64,000 bases of DNA from Ophiocordyceps camponoti-saundersi (nom. inval.). Its lineage: Eukaryota > Ascomycota > Sordariomycetes > Hypocreales > Ophiocordycipitaceae. Numbering within the stretch: the stretch's first letter is position 1; the number at the start of each line of letters is the position of its first letter. Positions 32,713 to 42,483 of the stretch are shown in pieces. The stretch spans positions 303,668 to 367,667 of the forward strand of contig PDHQ01000006.1 in assembly GCA_003339415.1 (NCBI GenBank). The letters are read 5' to 3'. Position numbers and translations under genes: made by a program. A model generated the notes under the pieces. It ran no database searches, was not told where the DNA came from, and saw only the letters and a list, made by a program, of their open reading frames with translations.

Positions 32713-33973
32713 TCAGCTCGAATCCCAAAGACCTCTTAGAGCCGTGAGGGCGATGAAGACGGCCTCTTCCGTCCTGATGGTTCTACTCCCCTGATTGGGC
32801 AGGACGTTGACCCAATAATCAAACAACTCTCTCGTCTTGGATCCCTGAACCGCCCTGCCGCTCAGCTCCTCGTCGTTCATGGCGGCGAACTCGAGCCCGC
32901 GCGGACCGCCGAAGACGACGATCAGGTGCTTGAACGAGAGCGGCGTCGGGGTCGACGGAGGGAAAGCGTCGGCGAGGGAACTACCTCGCTCCGAAGTGCC
33001 GATGCTGACATCGTATCCGTCCTCGTAAGGCGACTCGGTGAAGACGGCGGAGAGAGAAGGGCATTTGCGAACGGCGTATCCCCAGAAGTAACCGCCTTCC
33101 GTCCTAGGCGCCGACGGATCAACACATTCAGGAGGTAAAGTCTCGTCGTCGGGAAAGCGTAAAGTCAACCTCGTCTTGGGCGGGATATCAACGTCGATCT
33201 CAACCGGTTTATCGAGACCGACTTCGACAAGGGTAGAAGCCTTCTTCGAGCCTCGTCCGACGGTGACGCCCTCGCGATAAGCCGTCCATTCCTTTGGGTT
33301 GGGATGATGCGGCATGTCGAGACTGGGAAGCAAAGCCGTGAGGCGCAGGTTCGGATGGAGCGGGAAGAGAGCCTTTCGCATGAACGGCGGCGCTTCCAGA
33401 AAGGAGAAGATGTGCGCTAGGAAATGGCACGGGTCCGTGTCGCCCGTGTAGGCTGCCACGTCGGTCCTGCGTGGGCGTGCAGAGGGCGGCGAGTCATCGA
33501 AGACGACGACTTCATCGATGGAGAAGACTGCGAGGGCGCGGGCGATGCGGCCTGGTAAGGCGACTCGTTGATCTGCCGTTGCGAGACTTTTTTTTGGGGG
33601 GGGGGGGCCGTGTGTAAGTGGCGCGTCAGCCTTCAATCTCGATTCCCTGCATGGCTTGCTTGCTTGGTTTCCCTCACTTGGTCAGGATACTGCTGGGTAT
33701 CGCTACCGAGACCGTCCAGTCTCGGCCACCGGTCTGGGGCGTGAAGCTGGCTGATGGCTTGAAGCTTTCTTGCGGGCATGTTTTGCGCTTCTGGAGGTTT
33801 GCTGTTGGGTTAGCCTGTGGTTTTTCTTTGGGGGGAGTTTGGGTGGTTGGATCCTGTTAGAGTGGTGACGGAACCTTGGCTTGGCGCTCGTGATGTGACA
33901 TTTTTGTTTACTATCGTTCATGGATGGCAGATACTGCGGTGGATGGTGAGAATGATGGAGAGAGGTTTGTCAT
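32713..33973 (-). CDS. SPOUT RNA methyltransferase, C9orf114/SPOUT1 (DUF171) family
   Basis: Knotted-fold RNA methyltransferase; the human homologue SPOUT1 (CENP-32) acts on RNA and in mitosis. Main exon 33586-32713 shows LPGRIARALAVFSIDEVVVF, YFWGYAVRKCPSLSAVF, YDVSIGTSERG, LIVVFGGPRGLE and NQGSRTIRTEEAVFIALTAL. An upstream exon (33853-33678) supplies GGRDWTVSVAIPSSILTN. The joining intron (33677-33587) ends in C12A8G, an odd acceptor. No ATG is in frame in that exon, so I infer a 13-codon first exon at 33973-33935 (MTNLSPSFSPSTA) with an 81-bp intron; this exon is less certain. Total 362 residues, near human length (376). Divergent from the thioredoxin gene. Confidence 0.85.
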
Positions 33974-34345
33974 GGTCCCGAGGGAAGAGAGGTGTGGATG
34001 CCTCAGGCAGCAACGATCTCGTTTATAGTCACTGGGTGAGTCCTCAAGGCCTGTCCATTGCTTTAGGTTAAAGACGAGATTCAACATGAAAAATATGTAT
34101 GTTTCATCTATTTATCGTATCCTCTTTTGCATACTAATAGGCTATTGTATTCGTAGACCAGGTTCACCAAATCATCTTCGGAGAGACAGCTGGGGCAAGG
34201 GATGCTGAAGAAGACCGAGTCCGGCAGAACCCCTTCACCGCCTGCCTATCCCGTCATCGTCGTCACGTCGTGCGACTACACTCAAGTCGTGCCAAAGCTG
34301 TCCTCTTCATCAAGTCATCGACACACAGCAAGTCTCTCAAGCGCC
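33974..34345. promoter_or_regulatory. Divergent promoter, SPOUT methyltransferase / thioredoxin
   Basis: 372 bp between starts; AT-rich patch at 34081-34150, otherwise nothing distinct. Confidence 0.45.
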
Positions 34346-35124
34346 ATGAGCGGCCCGATAAACATAGGATCCACGTCGGAATGGCAGACTTTACTGTCCA
34401 AGACCAGCGTCGTCGTCGCAGACTGTATGTACACCCATCGCCTCCCATCCCCAAGGCTCATGGTGGAAGAACTGACCCGAGGACGACAGTCTACGCCGAC
34501 TGGTGCGGTCCTTGCAAGATGGTAGCACCGCATTTTGAAAGATTGGCGACGCAGCATTCACGTCCGAACAAGATTGCCTTTGCGAAAGTAAACGTCGATA
34601 ACCAATCGGCCATCGCCCGCGCCCAGGGCGTCTCCGCCATGCCGACCTTTAAGATCTTCCATCGCGGCCAGTGCGTCGACACCATCAAGGGAGCCAACCC
34701 TACCGCCCTCGCAGAAGCCGTCACCAAGGCGCTGAGGCTGGTCGACTCTGGCTCTTCCGGCGACGTCTTCAAGACGCCCGGTCGGACCCTTGGCGGCACC
34801 GCTGCGGCGCGGCATAGCGTCTATCGTCCGTGGGATATGGCCGGCTTCTTCAAGTCGATGGTTACTTTTTTCGGCTTGTATCTGGTCTCACTCCTTTCGG
34901 TGCGTGTTACTGATGTCGGGAATCGAGCATCGTGATCTCTGCGTGTGTGTGTGTTTGACTGACATGCGCCACTCAAGTTCGACGCCCGTAAAGCGGCAGA
35001 GAACTCGCCGTTTAATGTTCACAGGAAGCCGCCATCGCAAAACGCCCCTCCGTCGGTCAACGCAGCTGCTCGCCCGTCGCAGAAGCCTAGCTTCAAAACC
35101 CTGGCAGACTTGGGATCGGAATGA
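34346..35124 (+). CDS. Thioredoxin-domain protein with C-terminal membrane segment
   Basis: Exons 34346-34424, 34490-34899, 34978-35124; introns 65 and 78 bp; 211 residues. Residues 1-110 are a complete thioredoxin domain with active site WCGPC (Cys32, Cys35), FAKVNVDNQ, and the cis-Pro loop VSAMPTF. Unlike a free 105-110 residue thioredoxin, it continues with a Gly/Ser linker, a hydrophobic stretch at about 144-163 (AGFFKSMVTFFGLYLVSLLS) and a basic, Pro/Ser/Ala-rich tail. The tail suggests membrane attachment, with the redox domain on the same side as the N-terminus (no signal peptide seen), probably facing the cytosol. Which membrane is not evident. The third exon ends at TGA 35124. The hydrophobic stretch is only moderately hydrophobic, so peripheral binding is possible. 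Confidence 0.85.
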
Positions 35125-35942
35125 TCGCGGGCTGAGGTGTACAAGGCGTTTGTGGCATGCTGTCTTGGTTTTGTTTTGCTCCTTGCATTATTGGCTGCGA
35201 TGCAGACTTCAGGTTGCTCTGCAGTAAGTAGACCATCTGTGTCTCTATACAATCTTCCCGTCTTTTCGTTGCTTCATCTTTCTTTCGGGAAGAGACTACA
35301 TGCGTACGTCAGTGACCTTTTGGCCCGTCCAGAGCAGGCATCAGCTGCTCGGCAAGTGCTCAACTCCTTGTTTCGACTTGTCATCCCGTATCGTCGACAA
35401 CGGGCTGTATTCCTCTCTGCATATGTACTGCCGGTCCGGAGAGGCCATCTGCCGGGATTTGCTCCTCGTATTCCACCTGCGACATAAGCGTGGCGTTCTG
35501 CGAATGCAACCTCGACTACAGACAGATCTGTCCCGCGCACGAGCGGGATCGTCAAAGAGCCCCGGACATGACGGCCAATAACACAGTAGCACGATGCCTT
35601 TATCATGTAGCTTCGTTTCAGACGAGATGCATGATTGAGACTTGCAATGGACGGCGATATTGGTATTCATTCAGCCTCACGGCAACTAAGGGATGAGAAA
35701 TCATTTCCCACCCTCTACAGATGTCTGAGCCCAAGGTTAATGGATCTTCTTGTACTCCTGATGGAGAAAGCCGTTCCTCTGTGTATAAGTAGAGGGTCTT
35801 TGTTCATCTTCTTTGGCCCAGTCTCTCATCGATTCCTTCACTTTTACACCTTCAACTTGCTCTTTGGAAACCTCATCACACTCATCCACGGTCTGAGCCA
35901 TCTTGAAAACATCAACAGCATCAACAAGAGTCAAAGAAAAAA
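35125..35942. other. Intergenic upstream of secreted 178-residue gene
   Basis: 818 bp. Holds a TATA-type element near 35784 and a CT/CA-rich leader before 35943. No gene seen. Confidence 0.5.
35784..35790 (+). promoter_or_regulatory. TATA-type element of secreted 178-residue gene
   Basis: TATAAGT about 155 bp upstream of the ATG, followed by a pyrimidine-rich leader. Confidence 0.45.
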
Positions 35943-36479
35943 ATGCGCTTCTTCGCCAGTCTCTCCCTCCTGACCGCCGCCATCGGCGTCTGCTCCGCTT
36001 CCTACACCAAGCCCAACCCCAACTCCTTCAAGCACGGAGCATCCGTAGTCGACGGCGAGTTCCTCTACTCGATCAAAGTTCTCGAGCACTGGGATGGCTC
36101 CCTCAAGCAGATGAAGGAAACGTGGGAGAGATACTTCACCAACGTCCACAAGGGAATCGCCGAGATTGAAAAGGTCGACGAGATCAAGTCGGAGGAGGAG
36201 TTGAAGAAGGTCCTTCCATACGTTGAGATGGTCACCAAGGATGTTACGGAGATGATTGTCGGAAAGTGTGGCTATACGTCGAAGAAGAAGATGGTCTTCA
36301 AGTCTGGCACGCAGAAGTTGTGGTATCAGGCTGCTGTCGACAACGGCGTCGCTTATGATCGGTGGCTCAAGGCCCTCTGCTCAAAGATTGATGAGAAGCT
36401 GTTTGCCAAGTACATTGAGCAGCACAAGAAGCAGTGGGATTACCTTCAGGTTACCTGGCTCGCGGCCTTTAAGTCGTGA
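35943..36479 (+). CDS. Small secreted helical protein, function unknown
   Basis: 178 residues, single exon. Signal peptide MRFFASLSLLTAAIGVCSA; start context AAAAAATG. The mature part is rich in Lys, Glu, Trp and Tyr and predicts mostly helix (LEHWDGSLKQMKETWERYF, EEELKKVLPYVEMVTKDVTE, KLWYQAAVDNGVAYDRWLKAL). Two cysteines remain after the signal peptide (KCGYT and ALCSK), able to form one disulfide. I recognise no family. TATA-type promoter and a compact intron-free gene are in keeping with a highly expressed secreted protein or effector candidate; that role is inference. Confidence 0.72.
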   Translation: MRFFASLSLLTAAIGVCSASYTKPNPNSFKHGASVVDGEFLYSIKVLEHWDGSLKQMKETWERYFTNVHKGIAEIEKVDEIKSEEELKKVLPYVEMVTKDVTEMIVGKCGYTSKKKMVFKSGTQKLWYQAAVDNGVAYDRWLKALCSKIDEKLFAKYIEQHKKQWDYLQVTWLAAFKS

Positions 36480-36948
36480 GCTCAGAGCCGTGGTCGTCGG
36501 TTGTTCGGTTCACTACCCTCTTTTCCCCTACGGATGATGTCGGAATGCATGGGTTTCTGGCAGCTGATGGTCTTGAGGTTTACTTTTGGGATGACATTTT
36601 GTTGAAGCCTACCAGTCTCGTTTTATCTACATAGGGAAATAACACAAATAGCTAGGTAGCATTCTTGGATCTTAGAAGGTCGATGAAAGCTTCAAGTAAC
36701 ACGATATGCCAACTATGATGCAGTAAATGATGAGGAGTGATTCAAAGTGCAGCTGTCTGGTCTCGCAACATGGAGAACAAGAGCACGATAACATGACTGG
36801 TTTGACGGCTCCGTCAAGTCTCCAAGATCCTTCGATGGTCAAAAAGTCCCTCGTATCGGTGTCGGTAGGGAAACTATCTCCTATTCACTTGTCCCCGTTC
36901 AATGGACTTCGTATATGTATATATGCCTTTGGCGGAATCGGCATCGAG
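36480..36948. other. Convergent 3' intergenic
   Basis: 469 bp between two small secreted-protein genes; nothing seen. Confidence 0.45.
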
Positions 36949-37371
36949 CTAGCCTATCCTTGGGGTAAAGACATACTTTGGTCGTCGTCCAGCTGCATTT
37001 GTTAGCACTGACGGATCCGATGCCTCCAAAGCACGATGGAACTTACTCGATTTTTGCGGATCTTCAAGCTCATAATTCCCCGTTGGCCTGCGGATAATTT
37101 GATCCAATGTCTTGGCTTGACCTGCTGAAGGCGTCTCAGATGACGAGGCTTCTTTCCCAGTTGTCGGGCTTGGTTGGGCTGATGAGCTCTGTTTAGCCGC
37201 TGGCTTAGGTTGATGAGATAGCTCCTTTATAATTGGTATGGTTGCGGGAGTGAGCGAGATTGGTGTCTTTTCTTCACATCGGTACATCTTCGCTCCCATA
37301 ACGCAGGCTGCTTGAACTCTTGTTACCACCATGGTCATGAGAAGGATGATTGTAAAGGACTTCATGTTCAT
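36949..37371 (-). CDS. Small secreted Ser/Pro-rich protein, function unknown
   Basis: Exon 1 is 37371-37047 and exon 2 is 36992-36949, with a 54-bp intron bearing a perfect donor (GTAAGT) and acceptor (ATGCAG) and a branch-like CTAAC. Product 122 residues. The signal peptide is MNMKSFTIILLMTMVVTRVQA; start at 37371, or at 37365 for the second Met. The mature N-terminus has two cysteines close together (ACVMGAKMYRCEEK), followed by a Ser/Pro/Lys/Ala-rich, probably disordered and glycosylated middle and a basic C-terminus (GRRPKYVFTPRIG). The frame upstream stays open but that part looks like untranslated leader. No family recognised. Confidence 0.62.
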   Translation of the reverse strand: MNMKSFTIILLMTMVVTRVQAACVMGAKMYRCEEKTPISLTPATIPIIKELSHQPKPAAKQSSSAQPSPTTGKEASSSETPSAGQAKTLDQIIRRPTGNYELEDPQKSSKFHRALEASDPSVLTNAAGRRPKYVFTPRIG

Positions 37372-39331
37372 GCGCGTTTTGAATAATAAGGAATGAAGCC
37401 GTAGCAATCTCGAGATAACTGGGGGAATATCAAGGAGAGAGAGTGCCCGATGTGATCCAAGACATTTTACGAAAAGAAAAAAGCAAGGCAAATAATACGC
37501 CTTGTTATAGTGGCGGCTGAATCCCATCATCGACGGCTTCGAAAGACTAAACCGCCAAAGGTATACGAGCCGGGTAAGATCGGAGTTCTCTGGCGAAAAG
37601 TTTTACTAAGAGAGAAGAGGGCCGATGATACGGAAATCTCGTGAGCGGATGCAACTCCAGCACACGCGTGTGTTGTATAGAGTTTCTCTCGAGGAAGTAG
37701 GATGACTACCTACTGACGTATTCATAACCCGGGAAAACTCATGTTTCGAAACCCAAGCGCTTCTGGCTGCCACTGCTGTTTGGTAAACGGTAATGTGTAA
37801 GCACACTTGATGTCTCGAGAAACAGGCTCGGATGGCTTGGTATGGGCGAATGGCGTTTACTTGCATCGTCTTCTTGACTGCTACTCAATATAGCCGAGTT
37901 TACATGGTCCGATTTCTACCGGCGCATCGTCATGGGGGTTGGACTGGAGACCGTCATCGTCGATCGAACAAACTCTGTACATTGGAGAAAGCCAAGTCCG
38001 GGGTTTGTCATGCCAATCTAGTGGATTATCATTCTCTTCAACATGACTGTCGAGTACATGTTTGCCAAGTCTGACGTAGTAGATGCCGATGTATCTGGTG
38101 TGTGTTCATGTTTGTCGATGGCCTGTTTTCGTGCCCCCGAGGTCGTATATGCGGTCGTATTCTTGAACTTCTGTCTCTTGTAGGTGACGTCTTACATCTC
38201 TTCGTCGTCTTTCGTGTTGGCTGCGTAGGAGTTTAGTAGGTTCGAAGCGCTTTGTTGGATGGATTCCGGTTGGTGATACCTGCATTGTTATGGGGTGAAG
38301 GCATTCTCTCATTTCCGAGGCAAGACGAGGAAGTGTAATCCCGTGTTTCATGACATTCGGATAGAGGCAGGGTAGCTTAAACGGTGCTTTCCGCCATGAG
38401 CAGGTGAAGGCATTTACTAATATGTATGACGAACGGGATGTTGGGCAATGACGCGAGATGAACCACTTAGATGCATATAGTTCTCGGTAACAAGTTTCTT
38501 GGGAGAAGAGGATGCTGCTGGGGCGAGTTATGAATCTCAAATGAACTACACGGGCGAAGAGAATTGGCATTGATGATTGTCATCTCATCAAACACCACAT
38601 CAGCTTAATCCCCAGCCAGCCATCGTCATAAGTACGACTTTGTGAGAATGGGAGAAGAATGTAGACGCTGAATACTGCGGTAAAGCTACGGCAGTATCAT
38701 GAAGCAGTAACAGTTCTTGGCTACGTAGGGTGTCATCAGCTCAGACGCGTGACATCACTTTAAGATGACTTATGTTTGGTGGTTGCCGAGAATATCCTTA
38801 CTCCGCTTGGAAGGACGAGGTTCCTCTACATCCTATAAAGCGTTATTTATGGTTAGACTTTCAACAAACTGTGTCTTTCAAGTGAAACGAAACTGCCTGG
38901 TTCTATACCAGGTCAAGTATAGTATAATGATCTCGATGATTCTTCCTCAACGGGGTTTGAATAACTTGACGATAGTAAGTGTTGAGGCGATCACATCTCC
39001 AGAGTTGATTGCGATGCCACAGGGACCATCACTGATAGATGAAGTTGCTTTTAATACTGTCAAACAATAGAGCTGTAATGACTTGCTCTGATAATCTCCA
39101 TCAAACTTCTTCTTCCCTCTTCATCATCAACGTTGGTCCTGTTCGGCATCTGTTCTAAAAATAGATCATCACTATCTTCAGCCAATTGCCATGTCTGAAT
39201 TACGGAGAATCGCCGTCACGTGACAGCGCGAATCCCCTCTAAAATTATATCGAAGGAGGAAAAAAAAAATTACACTGTCGATCCAGCCGATTCCTCTCAG
39301 CGGCAAAGAAAATCGCCGTCGCCGAGAAAGC
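37372..39331. other. Intergenic, 2 kb
   Basis: Less GC-rich than gene regions. No supported gene; open frames up to 154 codons (for example 38106-38570 minus) have no recognisable features. Contains GTCACGTGAC at 39215-39224, close to the Rsm22 start. Confidence 0.5.
39215..39224. promoter_or_regulatory. GTCACGTGAC palindrome upstream of rsm22
   Basis: Ten-bp perfect palindrome about 110 bp before the rsm22 ATG. Contains the Cbf1-type RTCACRTG consensus on both strands. Function inferred. Confidence 0.5.
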
Positions 39332-42073
39332 ATGCTCCAGCTTGCGACGAGAGCTCGCAGGGCCCATCAATTGGGTTGCTGTCGTCGCTCGTCACCGGCT
39401 GCCTTCTCACCAGCTTCGGTTGCTCATGGACGGCGACGGAGCTCCCGCTTCTTCGGCACCTCGAAATGTCTCTCCTCAGAGAAGGACGACGACGACGGCG
39501 AAAAGGCGCGAAACATGGAGACGGTAGTTCGCGAAGCTGCACAGCGTTTCCGCGGTACCCTGCCAAAGGGCTACCTCACCGACCAGGAATATGCCCTCTA
39601 TAAGCGACTATACGGCCCGCCGCAACGTGAGACGGAGCCGGAGGACGTCGGAATTCCTACCCACGCCGATCTTGGATCCTGGGAGGAAGGAACAGGGGAA
39701 GAGTCCGGGTCAGACGTCTTGACATCGCCAGAATCCAAGGACGAGACACCAGTGGACGACGACGTTTCCTCGACGACGTCCTCGGATGTTGCGCGCCGGA
39801 AGATGGAGGCTATCGAACAGTCGGCCGACGGCTACGTCAACGCCGTTGCGAGGAACGAGCGAGAGCACAAGGCGCTGCTGAAACTGGCTGAAGACTTCAA
39901 GGCGACGCGGAGAGAGCTACACAGGAAAATCGAAGAGCAATCGGCCTTACAGAAAGAGGCGGCCAAGAAGGAGGAGGAGGACTTGGCTCGACTCGAGGGT
40001 CTACAAGAGGATCTGGAAGAGCATGCGGATGAAGATCTGGAAGAGTTTGCGGATGAAGATATGGAAGAGTATGCGGATGAAGATCTGGATGAGAATCTGG
40101 ATGAAGATATGATGGAGTCGATGAGAGAAGGGAGCAGGACAGGTGAGGAAAAGAATACAGAGGGAGCTCCTGATGAACAACCCAAAAAGGGCCGGAAGGT
40201 GTGGGTCCATCAGAAATCAAGAAAGGCCGTGATCAGGCTGGCAAGAGAAGCGGAAGACGAAGAGGAAGACCCGCCTCACCGATACCATCCCTGGACCCTA
40301 CTGGGGAGATTTCACGATCGACCCCTGGCCGTGACGCTTCCGCCGAAGGAGCTGGATGGCCCGGTTCGTGAGCTACTGACCCGAACACACATTGACCACA
40401 TCAGGACCGCTGCCAAGTTGGTCTTCAACGATAAATCCTTCTCCAACTCGCCAGCGACCATTGCGGGTAGCAGGTCGGCTCCGATGGAGGGCGTGGCGCT
40501 ACCGCCCGACCAGCGGAGCATGAGCAGCATTGAGGCCGACACCTTCATCTCCGTCTTCATGCCTCCGGCTTACGCCTCGATTTTTAGGGTGCTCCGCGAA
40601 GTGCGGAGACGGATCGGGACCGAATGGTTGCAATCGCGGCTCAAGCAAGGTGAGCAGATGAGCATCCTCGACGCCGGCGCGGGCGGCGCCGCCCTGGTCG
40701 CCTGGGACCAGATTGTCAAGGCTGAGTGGGAAGTTCTCGTGGAAAACGGGGACGTGCGGAGACATGACGAGCCGCCGCCGTCCAAGAAGGCGGCCCTCGT
40801 GGCATCGAATCGTCTACGGGAGCGGGTAGCGACTTTCCTCCCGGACACAACCTTCCTCGGCCGTCTCCCGGACTACCTGCACTCGGGTGAAACCAAGGGC
40901 GAGCATCTGGAAGCTGGGGACCAGCCGCAGCAACAGAAGCAATACGACATAGTCGTCGCCTCTCATCTGTTCCTCAAGGAGGAAGTGGGCCACCGGCGAC
41001 AGACTTTGCTGAACAAACTCTGGACCTTGGTCAGCAGCAACGGGGGTATCCTCGTGATACTGGAAAAGGGGCACCCGCGTGGCTTCGAGGCCATGGCGCA
41101 CGCTCGGGACGCGGTGCTCAACCAGTTCCTCCTCCCGCAGTCCGGTTTCCCCCTACTGGACGTACGCAATGGCATCACCGACACCGCAGATGAGGCCGAG
41201 ACCAGGGGTGACGCCAAGACGCCGACGGGAGGTAAGCGGGAGCCGGGGTACATCATCGCGCCGTGCTCAAACCAGGGGACTTGTCCGATGTACCACGTCG
41301 CGGGCCTCGGTCAAGGGCGCAGGGACTTTTGCCACTTTGATCAGAAATTTATTGCGCCGCCGTACTACCGGTCAATCACGGCCGCCAAGGGCAGTGGCGA
41401 TAACCGGGGTCGGGTCGAGTTCAGCTTCGTGGCGATCCGGCGCGGGGTGGCGCGAAAGAAGAAGCTGAGCGGGCTGGAAGAGACGCGTGGCGCCTTCGAC
41501 GGCTACTATGACACAACACAGGGGCCGCCGGACATGCAAATGTTGCCGCGGCAGATCAACCGGCCGCTCAAGAAGAAACATCACGTCATCATGGACATGT
41601 GCACGCCCGAGGGGAAATTGGAGCGGTGGACGGTGCCCAAGAGCTACGACAAGCTGACTTACCACGACGCGCGCAAGTCCAAGTGGGGAGACCTCTGGGC
41701 GCTGGGGGCCAAGACGCGTGTCCTGCGACGGGTAAGGGACGGCAAGATCGAGACGACGAGAAAGATGCGTGTGAAGTTCCGCAAGGAGCTGAGTCAACAA
41801 ATTGCGGCCAAGAAGAGTCACAATCTCAAGGCCAAGAGGAGCGAGGAGGCCGCCGAAAAGGAGGAGCCGGAGTCCTATACGTTGGACCAGTTGAAGGTGA
41901 TACCCAGAAAGAAGCTGACGCATGCGCAAAAGAGACTATTAGGCGAGGAGAAGAGGAGGTTGAAGAAGTTGATGAAGCGAGAGTTGTACCTGGCGAACCA
42001 GGCCAAGAGGAGGGCCTCTGAGGCGAAGAGGAAGGACAGAGATGAGGATGACCAGCAAGTGAGCAGGGGGTAA
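39332..42073 (+). CDS. rsm22: Rsm22-family mitoribosome assembly methyltransferase-like protein (METTL17 type)
   Basis: Mitochondrial small-subunit assembly factor of the METTL17/Rsm22 family. Single exon, 913 residues (longer than yeast Rsm22, 628). Arg-rich presequence MLQLATRARRAHQLGCCRR. Early family block LPKGYLTDQEYALYKRLYG. Residues ~227-260 are an acidic insert of tandem EExADED units. The methyltransferase-like core has ILDAGAGGAALVAW (SAM-loop region), YDIVVASHLFLKEE and GILVILEKGHPRGFE. A conserved Cys set (APCSNQGTCPMYHVAG, DFCHF) matches the iron-sulfur site known in METTL17. The C-terminus is strongly basic (KKLTHAQKRLLGEEKRRLKK), suited to rRNA binding. The Glu/Asp-rich linkers (residues 110-150, 260-320) look disordered. 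Confidence 0.9.
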   Translation: MLQLATRARRAHQLGCCRRSSPAAFSPASVAHGRRRSSRFFGTSKCLSSEKDDDDGEKARNMETVVREAAQRFRGTLPKGYLTDQEYALYKRLYGPPQRETEPEDVGIPTHADLGSWEEGTGEESGSDVLTSPESKDETPVDDDVSSTTSSDVARRKMEAIEQSADGYVNAVARNEREHKALLKLAEDFKATRRELHRKIEEQSALQKEAAKKEEEDLARLEGLQEDLEEHADEDLEEFADEDMEEYADEDLDENLDEDMMESMREGSRTGEEKNTEGAPDEQPKKGRKVWVHQKSRKAVIRLAREAEDEEEDPPHRYHPWTLLGRFHDRPLAVTLPPKELDGPVRELLTRTHIDHIRTAAKLVFNDKSFSNSPATIAGSRSAPMEGVALPPDQRSMSSIEADTFISVFMPPAYASIFRVLREVRRRIGTEWLQSRLKQGEQMSILDAGAGGAALVAWDQIVKAEWEVLVENGDVRRHDEPPPSKKAALVASNRLRERVATFLPDTTFLGRLPDYLHSGETKGEHLEAGDQPQQQKQYDIVVASHLFLKEEVGHRRQTLLNKLWTLVSSNGGILVILEKGHPRGFEAMAHARDAVLNQFLLPQSGFPLLDVRNGITDTADEAETRGDAKTPTGGKREPGYIIAPCSNQGTCPMYHVAGLGQGRRDFCHFDQKFIAPPYYRSITAAKGSGDNRGRVEFSFVAIRRGVARKKKLSGLEETRGAFDGYYDTTQGPPDMQMLPRQINRPLKKKHHVIMDMCTPEGKLERWTVPKSYDKLTYHDARKSKWGDLWALGAKTRVLRRVRDGKIETTRKMRVKFRKELSQQIAAKKSHNLKAKRSEEAAEKEEPESYTLDQLKVIPRKKLTHAQKRLLGEEKRRLKKLMKRELYLANQAKRRASEAKRKDRDEDDQQVSRG
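40010..40081 (+). repeat. 24-bp coding tandem repeat in rsm22, three units
   Basis: Units at 40010-40033, 40034-40057 and 40058-40081 code DLEEHADE-like octapeptides, followed by degenerate half-units to about 40111. Confidence 0.85.
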
Positions 42074-42483
42074 GGGATTTTTATTTTTTTTTAATTGTCC
42101 TTTTATTTTCCGTCTCCTCTCATGAGCGTTGATGAAATACTCGGAAGACTTTGAAGAAGGCCCACGAATACATTTCAGTGAAGAGATGGAGGAAGAAAAC
42201 TCGCAATTATATCAGCTGTTCGAGTGTAGATAGATGTGTAGATATTCAGCTCTATTCGTACAACAGAGCAGTGTACGAATTTGACCAGGAGGTCAATCGG
42301 AAGCTCCTTTTTCCGAATCCGCCACCACGAGGTCCCCCCCCCCCTAGGGCCAAGACGAAGGATGGCGTCAGACGCAGCGACGATGACAAAACCTCGAAGA
42401 CGTTGCAATAAAAGCGAAGATGATACTGTCGTGAGCCTCAATCTCTTCCTTCTTCCTCCTCTCACAGTCTCGCACGCGAAACA
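42074..42483. other. Intergenic rsm22 - siroheme synthase
   Basis: 410 bp in tandem orientation; T-rich just after the rsm22 stop, C run near 42336. No gene seen. Confidence 0.45.

Noticed and set aside
38106..38570. Minus-strand 154-codon frame
   Set aside because: Composition resembles random AT-richer intergenic DNA; no domain, signal peptide or promoter.
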